Shown here: positions 26,613 to 34,994 of the stretch, piece by piece
Numbering within the stretch: position 1 is the first letter of the stretch
How the letters are laid out: each line of letters begins with the position of its first letter
From: Psychrobacter sp. GP33
GTDB taxonomy: Bacteria; Pseudomonadota; Gammaproteobacteria; Pseudomonadales; Moraxellaceae
NCBI RefSeq assembly: GCF_014119005.1
Contig: NZ_JACGYX010000003.1
Location: 124,001-188,000 of the forward strand
DNA length: 64,000 nucleotides
Reading direction: 5' to 3'
Program-made: the position numbers and the translations under genes
Notes under the pieces: model-generated
What the model was told of the DNA's origin: nothing
Databases searched by the model: none
Seen by the model: only the letters and a program-made list of their open reading frames with translations

Positions 26613-28448
26613 ATGCCTATAAAAAATAAGCTCTTTATTGCCATTTGCTTTAGCTGCGCGCTAAGCTCGATATCGCCTGCTATGGCAGCGCCCATCACAA
26701 CGACTGCGCTTGGGCATAATAGTACGGCTGAGTATGTTGACGCGCCCTTTATGCCTTACGCCAATCCAAATGCGCCAACAGGTGGCACGTTATCACTTGA
26801 TGCGCGTGGCACCTTTAATACGGCAAATAAATGGATGACGACTGGTGTGGCGATGATTGGCACCGACTATCTATATGATACCTTGATGACAGGCTCATTA
26901 AATGAAGCCTTTACCATGTATCCGCAGCTGGCAACGAGCGTCACTTACGATCCTGATGATAGCAGCTGGATTATTTATCATATCAACCCTGCCGCGCGTT
27001 TTTGGGATGGCTCATCAGTTACCAGTAGCGATGTTAAAGCAACTTATGAGGCGTTATTGACTAAGGGTCCGATGTTTGTTCGTAGCTATTTGAGTGATAT
27101 TAAAGAGATTCAGACCCTGAATAAGCACCAAGTAAAATTTATCTTTGCCTCCGATGACAATAAAGAAATACTGCTGACGGTCGGGCAGTTTCCTATTTTT
27201 GCCAAATCCTCTATTGATGCTAATTTTGAGAAAATAAGCTTAACGCCTTTGATGGGAAGTGGTCCTTATCAGCTCGGGCGTGTCGATGTTGGGCGCTCAG
27301 TGACATATATACGCGACCCCAATTATTGGGGGCGCGAGTTGATGGTTAATCGTGGTCGCTATAATTTTGATATGATTAAGTTTGTTTATTATCAAAGTGA
27401 TGAGATTGCCTTTGAAGGCTTTAAATCGGGTCAATATCGCTTTCGTCCGGAAAACAAAGCTTCAAATTGGGCGACGGCTTATAATTTTCGCGCGGTTAAA
27501 GCAGGCTTGATTAATAAAGAGTCAATAACCAGTGAAAATCCTGTGCCCATGCAAGGATTGGTGATGAACGTACGCCGACCGATTTTTCAAGATATTCGAG
27601 TGCGTCAAGCCTTAACGGCGGCTTATGATTTTGAATGGATGAATAAAACCTTATTTCATGGTCAATATGAGCGATTGCAAAGTTTTTTCCATGGTTCAGA
27701 GCTTGCTGCGACGGGTATACCATCGGTTGCTGAGATGCAAATTATTAAGCCTTTATTAACCCAGCTTGAACCTCTACAACGCCAAGCAGTGTTGGATGAG
27801 TGGCAACTACCAGTTAGTGACGGCGGTGGTTTTAACCGTCAAGGATTGTTAAAAGCACGACAGTTATTATTAGAGGCTGGATTTTATTATCAAGATATGA
27901 AGTTGTATCAGCCAGACGGTAAACGTGCCGACATTGAGATTCTAATGACCGGCGATACGATGGGGCGGGTATTACTGCCTTATATTCGTAATTTACAACG
28001 CTTGGGGTTCGATGCAAAATTACGCCAAGTCGATGGACCTCAGTACTATGAGCGTATGCGTAATTTTGATTATGATATGACTGTTGATGTATTCGCACAG
28101 AGTTTATCTCCCGGTGCAGAGCAATCAGCATTTTGGGGCAGTATTGCCGCTGATGAAGCAGGTAATAATAATACCATTGGTATTAAAAATGCTGCCATTG
28201 ATAGTGTTATCACCAAACTTAGTGATGCCAAAAGTCGAGAAGAGATTATTTTATACACTCATGTATTGGATCGCTTGCTACGTGCTGGTTATTATCTGGT
28301 ACCGTTATATGGTAAGTCCTCCACCAATGTCGCCTACTGGAATCAATATCGCCATGCTGAAAAACTGCCTACTAATGCGGTTGGTGTTGATTACTGGTGG
28401 GTGGATAAAGAAGCGGCTGCACGCGTTGATAAATATCTCGGACAATAA
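26613..28448 (+). CDS. yejA: Peptide ABC transporter substrate-binding protein, YejA-like
   Basis: A 611-residue periplasmic solute-binding protein (SBP family 5) with a signal peptide (MPIKNKLFIAICFSCALSSISPAMAA). The YejA-type opening is seen: YANPNAPTGGTLSLDARGTFNTANKW, then YDTLMTGSLNEAFTMYPQLA, and later FWDGSSVTSSDVKATYEALL. It should deliver oligopeptides, possibly murein peptides or microcin C-like compounds, to YejBEF. It lies at the head of the cluster but is separated from yejB by gloB and about 960 bases. Its ribosome binding site is weak. The substrate is inferred from the Yej family. Confidence 0.88.
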   Translation: MPIKNKLFIAICFSCALSSISPAMAAPITTTALGHNSTAEYVDAPFMPYANPNAPTGGTLSLDARGTFNTANKWMTTGVAMIGTDYLYDTLMTGSLNEAFTMYPQLATSVTYDPDDSSWIIYHINPAARFWDGSSVTSSDVKATYEALLTKGPMFVRSYLSDIKEIQTLNKHQVKFIFASDDNKEILLTVGQFPIFAKSSIDANFEKISLTPLMGSGPYQLGRVDVGRSVTYIRDPNYWGRELMVNRGRYNFDMIKFVYYQSDEIAFEGFKSGQYRFRPENKASNWATAYNFRAVKAGLINKESITSENPVPMQGLVMNVRRPIFQDIRVRQALTAAYDFEWMNKTLFHGQYERLQSFFHGSELAATGIPSVAEMQIIKPLLTQLEPLQRQAVLDEWQLPVSDGGGFNRQGLLKARQLLLEAGFYYQDMKLYQPDGKRADIEILMTGDTMGRVLLPYIRNLQRLGFDAKLRQVDGPQYYERMRNFDYDMTVDVFAQSLSPGAEQSAFWGSIAADEAGNNNTIGIKNAAIDSVITKLSDAKSREEIILYTHVLDRLLRAGYYLVPLYGKSSTNVAYWNQYRHAEKLPTNAVGVDYWWVDKEAAARVDKYLGQ

Positions 28449-28577
28449 GCTATTTTTATAAGCATTATAGATTAAGGTATGATTAGGGCTTTTTAAAAGT
28501 GATATGAGTATAGTCGAGCCAGCTTTTTTAACGTTTTAATATAAACCACCAAAAATAATTTTTGCTAAGGATTTAAT

Positions 28578-29357
28578 ATGAGTATCCATATTCACCCGAT
28601 TAAAGCGTTTAATGATAATTATATTTGGACATTGATTAATGATAATAACAAACAAGCCATTGTCATTGACCCCGGGCAATCCGCGCCAGTCATCGACTAT
28701 TTAGAGGCGCAAGGATTGGAGTTAACGGCGATTTGGACGACTCATCATCATCATGATCATATTGGTGGAGTAGCTGAGTTACAAGAGCATTTTCCGATGA
28801 CCCATCTTGTTGCGCATAGTGAGCACAACGTTGATGAAGACCAAACAATTAAAGATGGCAGTAAGGTCAATGCTTGGAGATGCACAGCTCAAGTGTGGGA
28901 TATCTCTGGGCATACTGCCAGCCATATGGCTTATGTTTTAGATATTGAGGGAAGTAAGCACTGCTTTTGTGGTGATACGCTATTTAGTGGCGGCTGTGGT
29001 CGTGTTTTTACCGGTACAATAGAGCAGTTATATAACAGTTTTAAGCGCTTGAACGGTTTGCCTGCTGAAACGCTACTTTATCCGGCACATGAGTACACTG
29101 CCAGTAATATGCGTTTTGGTCTATCGATTGAGCCTGAAAATATAGCCATTCAGCAAGCATTACTACAAGCTGAAGAAAAGACCGCGCAAGGCATCCCCAC
29201 GCTGCCAGTAACTCTCGCGCATGAACGAGCAGCGAATGTGTTTTTACGGGCAGATGTGCTCAGTGTTATCAGTGGTGTTAAGGCACAATTGCCACTTGTC
29301 GACGATAAGCCGTTAACCGTGTTTACCGCTTTACGATCGCTGAAAAATGATTTTTAG
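28578..29357 (+). CDS. gloB: Hydroxyacylglutathione hydrolase (glyoxalase II)
   Basis: A 259-residue metallo-beta-lactamase-fold enzyme that hydrolyses S-lactoylglutathione to D-lactate and glutathione, completing methylglyoxal detoxification. The dinuclear metal motif THHHHDH is at about residues 54-60; the other ligands fit in SGHTASH, FCGDTLFSGGCGRVFTGT and PAHEYT. AAGGA stands before the ATG. The gene sits inside the yej transporter cluster, 130 bases after yejA and 54 before yejB, which is unusual and probably means co-transcription rather than a shared pathway. Confidence 0.95.
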   Translation: MSIHIHPIKAFNDNYIWTLINDNNKQAIVIDPGQSAPVIDYLEAQGLELTAIWTTHHHHDHIGGVAELQEHFPMTHLVAHSEHNVDEDQTIKDGSKVNAWRCTAQVWDISGHTASHMAYVLDIEGSKHCFCGDTLFSGGCGRVFTGTIEQLYNSFKRLNGLPAETLLYPAHEYTASNMRFGLSIEPENIAIQQALLQAEEKTAQGIPTLPVTLAHERAANVFLRADVLSVISGVKAQLPLVDDKPLTVFTALRSLKNDF

Positions 29358-29411
29358 GTAATAGGTTTTTACATTAATTTTTGTTTTATTCTTGCCTGCT
29401 AGGAAGCTAAC

Positions 29412-30482
29412 ATGATGGGTCGTTATATCTTAAAAAGGTTGTTATTGATATTACCGACGCTATTTTTAATCCTGCTGGCTAATTTTGTAATTGTGCAAGC
29501 GGCACCGGGTGGTCCTGTTGAACAGCAAATTGCATCTATTGAACAAAGTGCGAAATATGATGCCGTCAATGGCAGTGTCGGTGCGGGTAGTGCCGGTACT
29601 AGTAGTACTTACCAAGGAACGCGCGGACTGTCTGAGGATATGGTAGCGACAATTAATAAGCAATATGGCTTTGATAAATCTGCGCCTGAACGCTTTTGGT
29701 TGATGCTAAAAAACTATGCGCGTTTAGATTTTGGCGAATCGTTTTTTAAAGGACAATCGGTAACAGAGTTGATTGTCGAAAAACTACCGGTATCTATCTC
29801 ACTTGGGCTATGGAGTACACTGCTTATTTATTTAATTGCGATACCGCTGGGGATTTATAAAGCGATGCATCATGGCTCAGCAGTGGATAAAGCCACAGCA
29901 ATGCTGTTAGCAGTCGGGCACGCGATTCCGGTATTTGTGTTTGCAGTAATATTATTGGTGTTTTTTGCCGGTGGTAGCTATTGGCATCTGTTTCCGCTAC
30001 AAGGGCTGACCTCTGAGAATTTTGACCAATTATCACTGCTTGGTAAAGTTAAGGATTACTTTTGGCATTTAGCATTACCACTACTAGCAAGTACGGTAGG
30101 CGGTTTTGCGGGATTGACTTATTTAACCAAGTTTAGCTTTTTGGAAGAACTGGGTAAGCAGTATGTATTGACGGCGCGCGCTAAAGGATTAAACGAGCGC
30201 CAAGTGTTATATGGTCATGTGTTTCGCAATGCGATGTTGATTATTATTGCTGGTATTCCTGCGGCTATCGTCGGTATATTCTTTGCCAGTAACTTTTTGA
30301 TTGAGATTATTTTTAAACTGGATGGACTTGGATTGCTAGGCTTTGAAGCGATTCAGCAGCGCGATTATCCAGTAATCTTTGGTACTCTATTTATATTCAC
30401 TTTGGTTGGTTTGCTATTACAGCTAATTAGTGATTTAAGTTATCATCTGATTGATCCACGTATTGATTTTGAGGGTCGCTAA
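29412..30482 (+). CDS. yejB: Peptide ABC transporter permease YejB
   Basis: A 356-residue inner-membrane permease of the DppB/OppB type (binding-protein-dependent transport, BPD). An N-terminal helix (RLLLILPTLFLILLANFVIVQAAPGGP) and several later helices are visible, and the EAA-like loop KQYVLTARAKGLNERQVLYGHVFRNAM lies about residue 250. The periplasmic loop after helix 1 is long, as in YejB. AGGA stands before ATGATG. The gene overlaps yejE by one base (TAATG), so their translation is coupled. Confidence 0.93.
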   Translation: MMGRYILKRLLLILPTLFLILLANFVIVQAAPGGPVEQQIASIEQSAKYDAVNGSVGAGSAGTSSTYQGTRGLSEDMVATINKQYGFDKSAPERFWLMLKNYARLDFGESFFKGQSVTELIVEKLPVSISLGLWSTLLIYLIAIPLGIYKAMHHGSAVDKATAMLLAVGHAIPVFVFAVILLVFFAGGSYWHLFPLQGLTSENFDQLSLLGKVKDYFWHLALPLLASTVGGFAGLTYLTKFSFLEELGKQYVLTARAKGLNERQVLYGHVFRNAMLIIIAGIPAAIVGIFFASNFLIEIIFKLDGLGLLGFEAIQQRDYPVIFGTLFIFTLVGLLLQLISDLSYHLIDPRIDFEGR

Positions 30483-31600
30483 TGTCAAGTATTCAGCCAC
30501 CCTTGATGACTAATGGGTTAAATAAATCTAATGCTCAGCCACCACAAACACCACTCTCAACGCCACCAGCAACTAGAAAAAACCGTTTAAATCCGATATG
30601 GCAAGCACGGCTTAATCGGTTTCGTCACAATCGCTTAGGAGTGATATCACTTATCGTTTTTACGCTCGTTTTTTTCGTTTGTATGGTGGCTAATGTGATT
30701 GCCAATGACAAACCCCTTGTTGTGCAGTATGACGGTAGTTATTATTTTCCAGTGCTAAAAGCCTACCCGGAAACCGCATTTGGCGGTATTTTTGAGACTG
30801 AAACCAATTATAAAGACCCTGCGGTGCAAGAGTTTATCAACGCGCAGGGCTATTATGTCATGCCGCCCATTCCCTTCGCCGATCAAACGCCTAATGTCGA
30901 GCTAGGTATTCCGTATCCGGCAGCGCCTAATAGCCAAAACTGGTTAGGCACGGATGATATGGGGCGTGATGTGCTGGCGCGTATTTTGTACGGGTTGCGT
31001 GTGTCGTTGTTATTTGGCTTGGCATTAACGATAGCTGGAGCGCTGATTGGTATTATCGTTGGAGCGATTCAAGGGTACTATGGCGGCTGGGTAGATTTGG
31101 CAGGACAGCGATTTATGGAAGTGTGGGGCGGCATGCCACAGCTGTTTATGATTATTATTTTAGTCAGTTTGTTTAGCCCAAGTATTACTGTCTTGTTTGG
31201 CATGATGCTGTTATTTGGCTGGATGGGCTTGGTTGGATTGGTGCGAGCAGAGTTTTTACGAGCGCGTAACTTCGATTATGTCCGTGCGGCGCGTAATCTA
31301 GGAGTGGCGGATAGCCAGATTATGCTACGACATATTTTGCCTAATGCGCTGGCATCGAGTTTATCGCAATTGCCTTTTATTCTTACCGCCAATATTATTG
31401 CCCTGACTTCCCTAGACTTTTTAGGTTATGGCTTGCCGCCCGGTTCGCCATCACTAGGGGAGCTTATGGTACAAGGTAAAAATAATCTTGATGCACCGTG
31501 GCTGGCGTTATCCGGATTCTTTAGTTTGACCTTGGTATTATCACTCCTTATTTTTATTGGCGAAGCGCTACGCGATGCGTTTGACCCGAGGCGCTCTTAA
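30482..31600 (+). CDS. yejE: Peptide ABC transporter permease YejE
   Basis: A 372-residue inner-membrane permease of the DppC/OppC type, partner of YejB. The first 40 residues are Pro/Thr-rich and polar, then a helix (GVISLIVFTLVFFVCMVANV) starts the membrane part. A long periplasmic loop ends in the typical NWLGTDDMGRDVLARILYGLRVSL, and the EAA loop reads NFDYVRAARNLGVADSQIMLRHILPNAL. Start and stop overlap closely with yejB and yejF, indicating one operon. Confidence 0.93.
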   Translation: MSSIQPPLMTNGLNKSNAQPPQTPLSTPPATRKNRLNPIWQARLNRFRHNRLGVISLIVFTLVFFVCMVANVIANDKPLVVQYDGSYYFPVLKAYPETAFGGIFETETNYKDPAVQEFINAQGYYVMPPIPFADQTPNVELGIPYPAAPNSQNWLGTDDMGRDVLARILYGLRVSLLFGLALTIAGALIGIIVGAIQGYYGGWVDLAGQRFMEVWGGMPQLFMIIILVSLFSPSITVLFGMMLLFGWMGLVGLVRAEFLRARNFDYVRAARNLGVADSQIMLRHILPNALASSLSQLPFILTANIIALTSLDFLGYGLPPGSPSLGELMVQGKNNLDAPWLALSGFFSLTLVLSLLIFIGEALRDAFDPRRS

Positions 31601-31601
31601 T

Positions 31602-33296
31602 ATGACCACGTCAAAATTTAATAGTAGAGCGGCTAACAAATCCGAAAATAGTGCCAATGATAAGACGTTAAATACAGATATGGTGTTAACAGACACACTA
31701 TTAACGGTAGCTAACCTAAGTATTACAACGCAAGCAGGCGCGTTATTGGTTGATGATTTATCTTATGAGCTAAAATCTGGACAGACGCTGGCGGTGGTAG
31801 GAGAGTCCGGTTCAGGAAAATCCATTGCTAGCTTGGCGTTATTAGGACTGTTGCCTGAGAGTTTGACGATTAACGGCGAAGTAACGCTGGTAGGTGTTGG
31901 CAGTCTCCAGATTGCAAATGATAGCACCCGTAATCGCTCGCTACGGGAGATTCGTGGTCAGCGTATTGGGATGGTATTTCAAGAGCCGATGACCGCGCTC
32001 AATCCGCTACACACTGTCGAAAAGCAAATTGCGGAATCCCTACGTTTAAATGGTATTCCAAAAAAACAGTGGCATGCGCAAACGATAGCGCTTTTACATG
32101 ACGTCAATATTAGTAATCCAGAAGATAAATTATCCCGTTATCCACATGAACTGTCCGGTGGTCAACGTCAGCGCGTGATGATTGCTATGGCATTGGCGCA
32201 GCAGCCGGATATTTTGATTGCTGATGAGCCGACCACTGCTCTTGATGTGACTTTGCAGCATGAGATTCTAACGTTACTTGATACGCTCAAGCGTGATCGC
32301 AATATGGCAATGATTTTAATTAGCCATGATCTCAATCTTGTTAGGCGTTATAGTGATGAGATTATTGTGATGCGCCAAGGACAGACTATTGAGCAAGGCA
32401 ACACCTTAGCAATTTTTAGCTATCCTAAAGCAGAATATACCCGCACACTAATGAATCAAGACTTTGGTCAGGCGCTTAATATAAGTAATAATGACGCTGT
32501 AGAAAAGCAAACACCAGTGCTAAAGGTGAACAATTTACAAGTAAAATTCTCTATAGAAAAAAGCTTCTTTGGCACTACCACGCGCTGGTTCGATGCGGTA
32601 ACAGATATTGATATGCACCTATACACGGGGCAAGCATTGGGCATTATTGGTGAGTCAGGCTCTGGTAAGACGACCATTGCGCTGGCATTGAGTCAGCTTT
32701 TGACCAATCAAGCGCGTGTTAGTGGACAAGTATTGGTAAACGGTCAAGATATCACCAAACTGTCTAAAACAGCACTGAGTCAATTCCGCGCTCAAATCCA
32801 AATGGTCTTTCAAGACCCGTTTGCCAGTATCAATCCGCGCATGACCGTCATGCAAATTATCGAAGAAGGTTTATTGGTACAAGGAATCGATAAGGCAACG
32901 CGGATTAAAGCCGTATTGGATAGCTTACAGACCGTACACCTTCCTGCCGATTTTATAGAGCGTTATCCACATGAGTTATCTGGTGGTCAACGTCAGCGCG
33001 TAGCACTGGCGCGCGCCCTCGTCATGCAGCCGCGCTTGCTAATTTTAGATGAGCCAACCTCGGCGCTTGACAGCACCACACAAGTGACCGTGGTTAATTT
33101 ACTCCGTGAAATTCAACAAAAATTAGATATCAGCTACGTATTTATCAGCCATGATTTAAAAGTCGTCCGTGCATTATGTCAGCATATTATGGTACTCAAA
33201 GATGGCATCTGTATCGAATCGGGCGCCACTGAAGATGTTTTCAATCAGCCTCAGCATCCTTATGCACAGCGCTTATTGCAAGCAGGACTGTTATAG
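31602..33296 (+). CDS. yejF: Peptide ABC transporter ATPase YejF (two ATPase domains)
   Basis: About 564 residues, placed at the ATG at 31602, directly after the yejE stop and with GAGG upstream. The open frame begins at 31557 inside yejE. Two complete ABC modules follow one another: Walker A GESGSGKSIA and GESGSGKTTI, signature LSGGQRQRV twice, and Walker B LIADEPTTALD and LILDEPTSALD. Both halves are therefore catalytically complete, as in E. coli YejF. It powers the YejBE permease from the cytoplasm. The N-terminal 25 residues are polar and variable. Confidence 0.93.
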   Translation: MTTSKFNSRAANKSENSANDKTLNTDMVLTDTLLTVANLSITTQAGALLVDDLSYELKSGQTLAVVGESGSGKSIASLALLGLLPESLTINGEVTLVGVGSLQIANDSTRNRSLREIRGQRIGMVFQEPMTALNPLHTVEKQIAESLRLNGIPKKQWHAQTIALLHDVNISNPEDKLSRYPHELSGGQRQRVMIAMALAQQPDILIADEPTTALDVTLQHEILTLLDTLKRDRNMAMILISHDLNLVRRYSDEIIVMRQGQTIEQGNTLAIFSYPKAEYTRTLMNQDFGQALNISNNDAVEKQTPVLKVNNLQVKFSIEKSFFGTTTRWFDAVTDIDMHLYTGQALGIIGESGSGKTTIALALSQLLTNQARVSGQVLVNGQDITKLSKTALSQFRAQIQMVFQDPFASINPRMTVMQIIEEGLLVQGIDKATRIKAVLDSLQTVHLPADFIERYPHELSGGQRQRVALARALVMQPRLLILDEPTSALDSTTQVTVVNLLREIQQKLDISYVFISHDLKVVRALCQHIMVLKDGICIESGATEDVFNQPQHPYAQRLLQAGLL

Positions 33297-33502
33297 TTTA
33301 GATTTTTTAGCTCAGTTTAGTTAAATTCTATTGATTGAATATCCACATCAAATTTTCGGTAGTTATATTTTCCGCGCTTATATAATCTTAGTGTCACGCT
33401 AAGTTTCTCCTATGTCTAGTTTTGTATGATGGAATCATCACCCCAGCGGCTTATAACAGATAAGCGCTGTAACCAGCAAACAAAAAAGAGATAGTATTAC
33501 TT

Positions 33503-34081
33503 ATGTCCACTTTAACCATGCTCAATCACCTATTCCTTATGATACTCAACGTTGCCGGCGTTAGTAATATGGCTAATGCCGTCGAGCAAACGACGCCCAT
33601 CGCCACTTTACCAGCCGCCACTATAGTCAATAAAAAAGAGAAAATCACGCTTGAACAAGCCTTGGTAGTTGCTAATAATATGGTTAAAGGCGATGTGATT
33701 GAGGCGGAGTTTGAGCCAAGTAATGAGCAGGCTAATGGGAAATATGAAATCAGTATCATTGCACAAGGTATCGCGCATGAAGTTAACATCGATGCCAATA
33801 CCGGTAATGTGTTAACCATTAAGCAAAAAGCTTTAAAGACTAAAGGTTTAGCAGAATATAGTGCCATGAAACAGGCGAACGTAAGTCTTACACAGGCGCT
33901 TGAGCAGGCAAAACAAACCATTAGTGGGACTGTTGTTGAAGCAGAGTTTGATGGTGACAATGGTAAGTCTGTTTATAAGGTTAAAGTGGTTCAAGACGCG
34001 CAATTACATAAGATGGTAGTTGACAGTTTAACTGGCGCGCTTATCACTAATCCTATAAAGGTCGCTGATAAGGCTGCTTAA
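33503..34081 (+). CDS. Secreted protein with two PepSY domains
   Basis: A 192-residue protein with a probable signal peptide (ending VSNMANA before VEQTT). The rest is two PepSY-type units in tandem: ITLEQALVVANNMVKGDVIEAEFEP...YEISIIAQGIAHEVNIDANTGNVL and VSLTQALEQAKQTISGTVVEAEFDG...YKVKVVQDAQLHKMVVDSLTGAL. PepSY domains bind or inhibit peptidases and are often encoded beside two-component systems, as here. It lies 166 bases before the response regulator on the same strand. It could modulate the kinase or be a target of the system; both are inference. Confidence 0.85.
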   Translation: MSTLTMLNHLFLMILNVAGVSNMANAVEQTTPIATLPAATIVNKKEKITLEQALVVANNMVKGDVIEAEFEPSNEQANGKYEISIIAQGIAHEVNIDANTGNVLTIKQKALKTKGLAEYSAMKQANVSLTQALEQAKQTISGTVVEAEFDGDNGKSVYKVKVVQDAQLHKMVVDSLTGALITNPIKVADKAA

Positions 34082-34147
34082 TGTTAACTAAACTTCAAAT
34101 AGTAATGATAACGCGCATAAAATTTTATCTAGATTTTGATATATATA

Positions 34148-34179
34148 ATTGTTAATACGTAACATTGTTAATACGTAAC
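34148..34179 (+). repeat. Perfect 16-bp tandem direct repeat before the response regulator gene
   Basis: ATTGTTAATACGTAAC occurs at 34148-34163 and again, unchanged, at 34164-34179. It lies about 35 bases before a TATAAT (34215-34220) and 69 before the start of the OmpR-type regulator. OmpR-type regulators bind direct repeats near the -35 region, so a role as a response-regulator site is plausible. No clear -35 is seen between the repeat and the TATAAT. Confidence 0.6.
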
Positions 34180-34247
34180 GTGGGAAGCGGTATACTTGCT
34201 GGACGTATCCTATCTATAATAATAAGCGATAACAATAAGGCTGTCTG

Positions 34248-34910
34248 ATGCGAGTGTTACTGGTCGAAGATGATGAGATGATTGGCGAAAGTTTGAGTGA
34301 TGCCTTGCAAGATGAGGCGTATATCGTCGATTGGGTCAAAGATGGTCGCCAAGCTATTTTGACCCTAAAAGTGCAGCCTTATGACATTGTTTTATTAGAT
34401 TTAGGTTTGCCTGAGGTGGATGGCATGGGCGTACTGAATACCATTCGGCATGCTCAAATTAAAACGCCCGTCTTAATTATTACTGCCCGTGATGAGGTCA
34501 AAGATAGGATAGCAGGGCTGGATTCAGGCGCAGATGATTATGTCGTCAAGCCTTTTGAGCTCGGAGAAGTGTTTGCGCGGATGCGAGTGCTAATTCGTCG
34601 TGCGCAGGGGCAGGCGGACAATTTGCTTATTGTGGGTAATGTACAACTGGATACCACGCACAAGCGCGTAATTATGGATGATAGCCCTGTCGATTTGACG
34701 GCAAAAGAATATATGCTGCTTAACATTTTCATGCTTTCGCCTGAAAAAGTGATGTCGAAAACTGAGCTGGAAGACTCCCTTTATGGCTGGGGCGGCGAGG
34801 TTGAAAGCAATGCCGTTGAGTTTTTAATTCACAGTCTTAGAAAAAAAATAGGGCAACAGAGAATTAAAAATGTTCGAGGTCTAGGTTGGTATATTAGCAA
34901 TAGTAACTAA
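34248..34910 (+). CDS. OmpR-family response regulator
   Basis: A 220-residue regulator. The receiver domain (1-115) has the acidic pocket VEDDE, the phospho-acceptor D51 in LLDLGLPEVDG, a conserved Thr/Ser region (LIITARDE) and the lysine in VVKPFE. The C-terminal winged-helix DNA-binding domain runs from about 125 to 220 (VDLTAKEYMLLNIFMLSPEKVMSKTELEDSLYGW, SLRKKIG). The overall sequence is close to the QseB/PmrA group. It is followed 84 bases later by its kinase, and the 16-bp tandem repeat lies upstream. Confidence 0.92.
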   Translation: MRVLLVEDDEMIGESLSDALQDEAYIVDWVKDGRQAILTLKVQPYDIVLLDLGLPEVDGMGVLNTIRHAQIKTPVLIITARDEVKDRIAGLDSGADDYVVKPFELGEVFARMRVLIRRAQGQADNLLIVGNVQLDTTHKRVIMDDSPVDLTAKEYMLLNIFMLSPEKVMSKTELEDSLYGWGGEVESNAVEFLIHSLRKKIGQQRIKNVRGLGWYISNSN

Positions 34911-34994
34911 TAACAGCAGCTAACGGTAACCGTTAATATGCTTTCCATATGTAATGACGTTGCTTGCTATTATTTATTTTTAAAGAGTCCTGCC

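Noticed and set aside
28084..28461. Open frame of 125 codons on the same strand within the end of yejA
   Set aside because: It lies fully in yejA in another frame and has no motif; yejA is intact and clearly coding.
33526..33960. Antisense open frame of 144 codons in the PepSY gene
   Set aside because: The hydrophobic product is the usual mirror of a helical Lys/Gln-rich gene, and no start signal was found.
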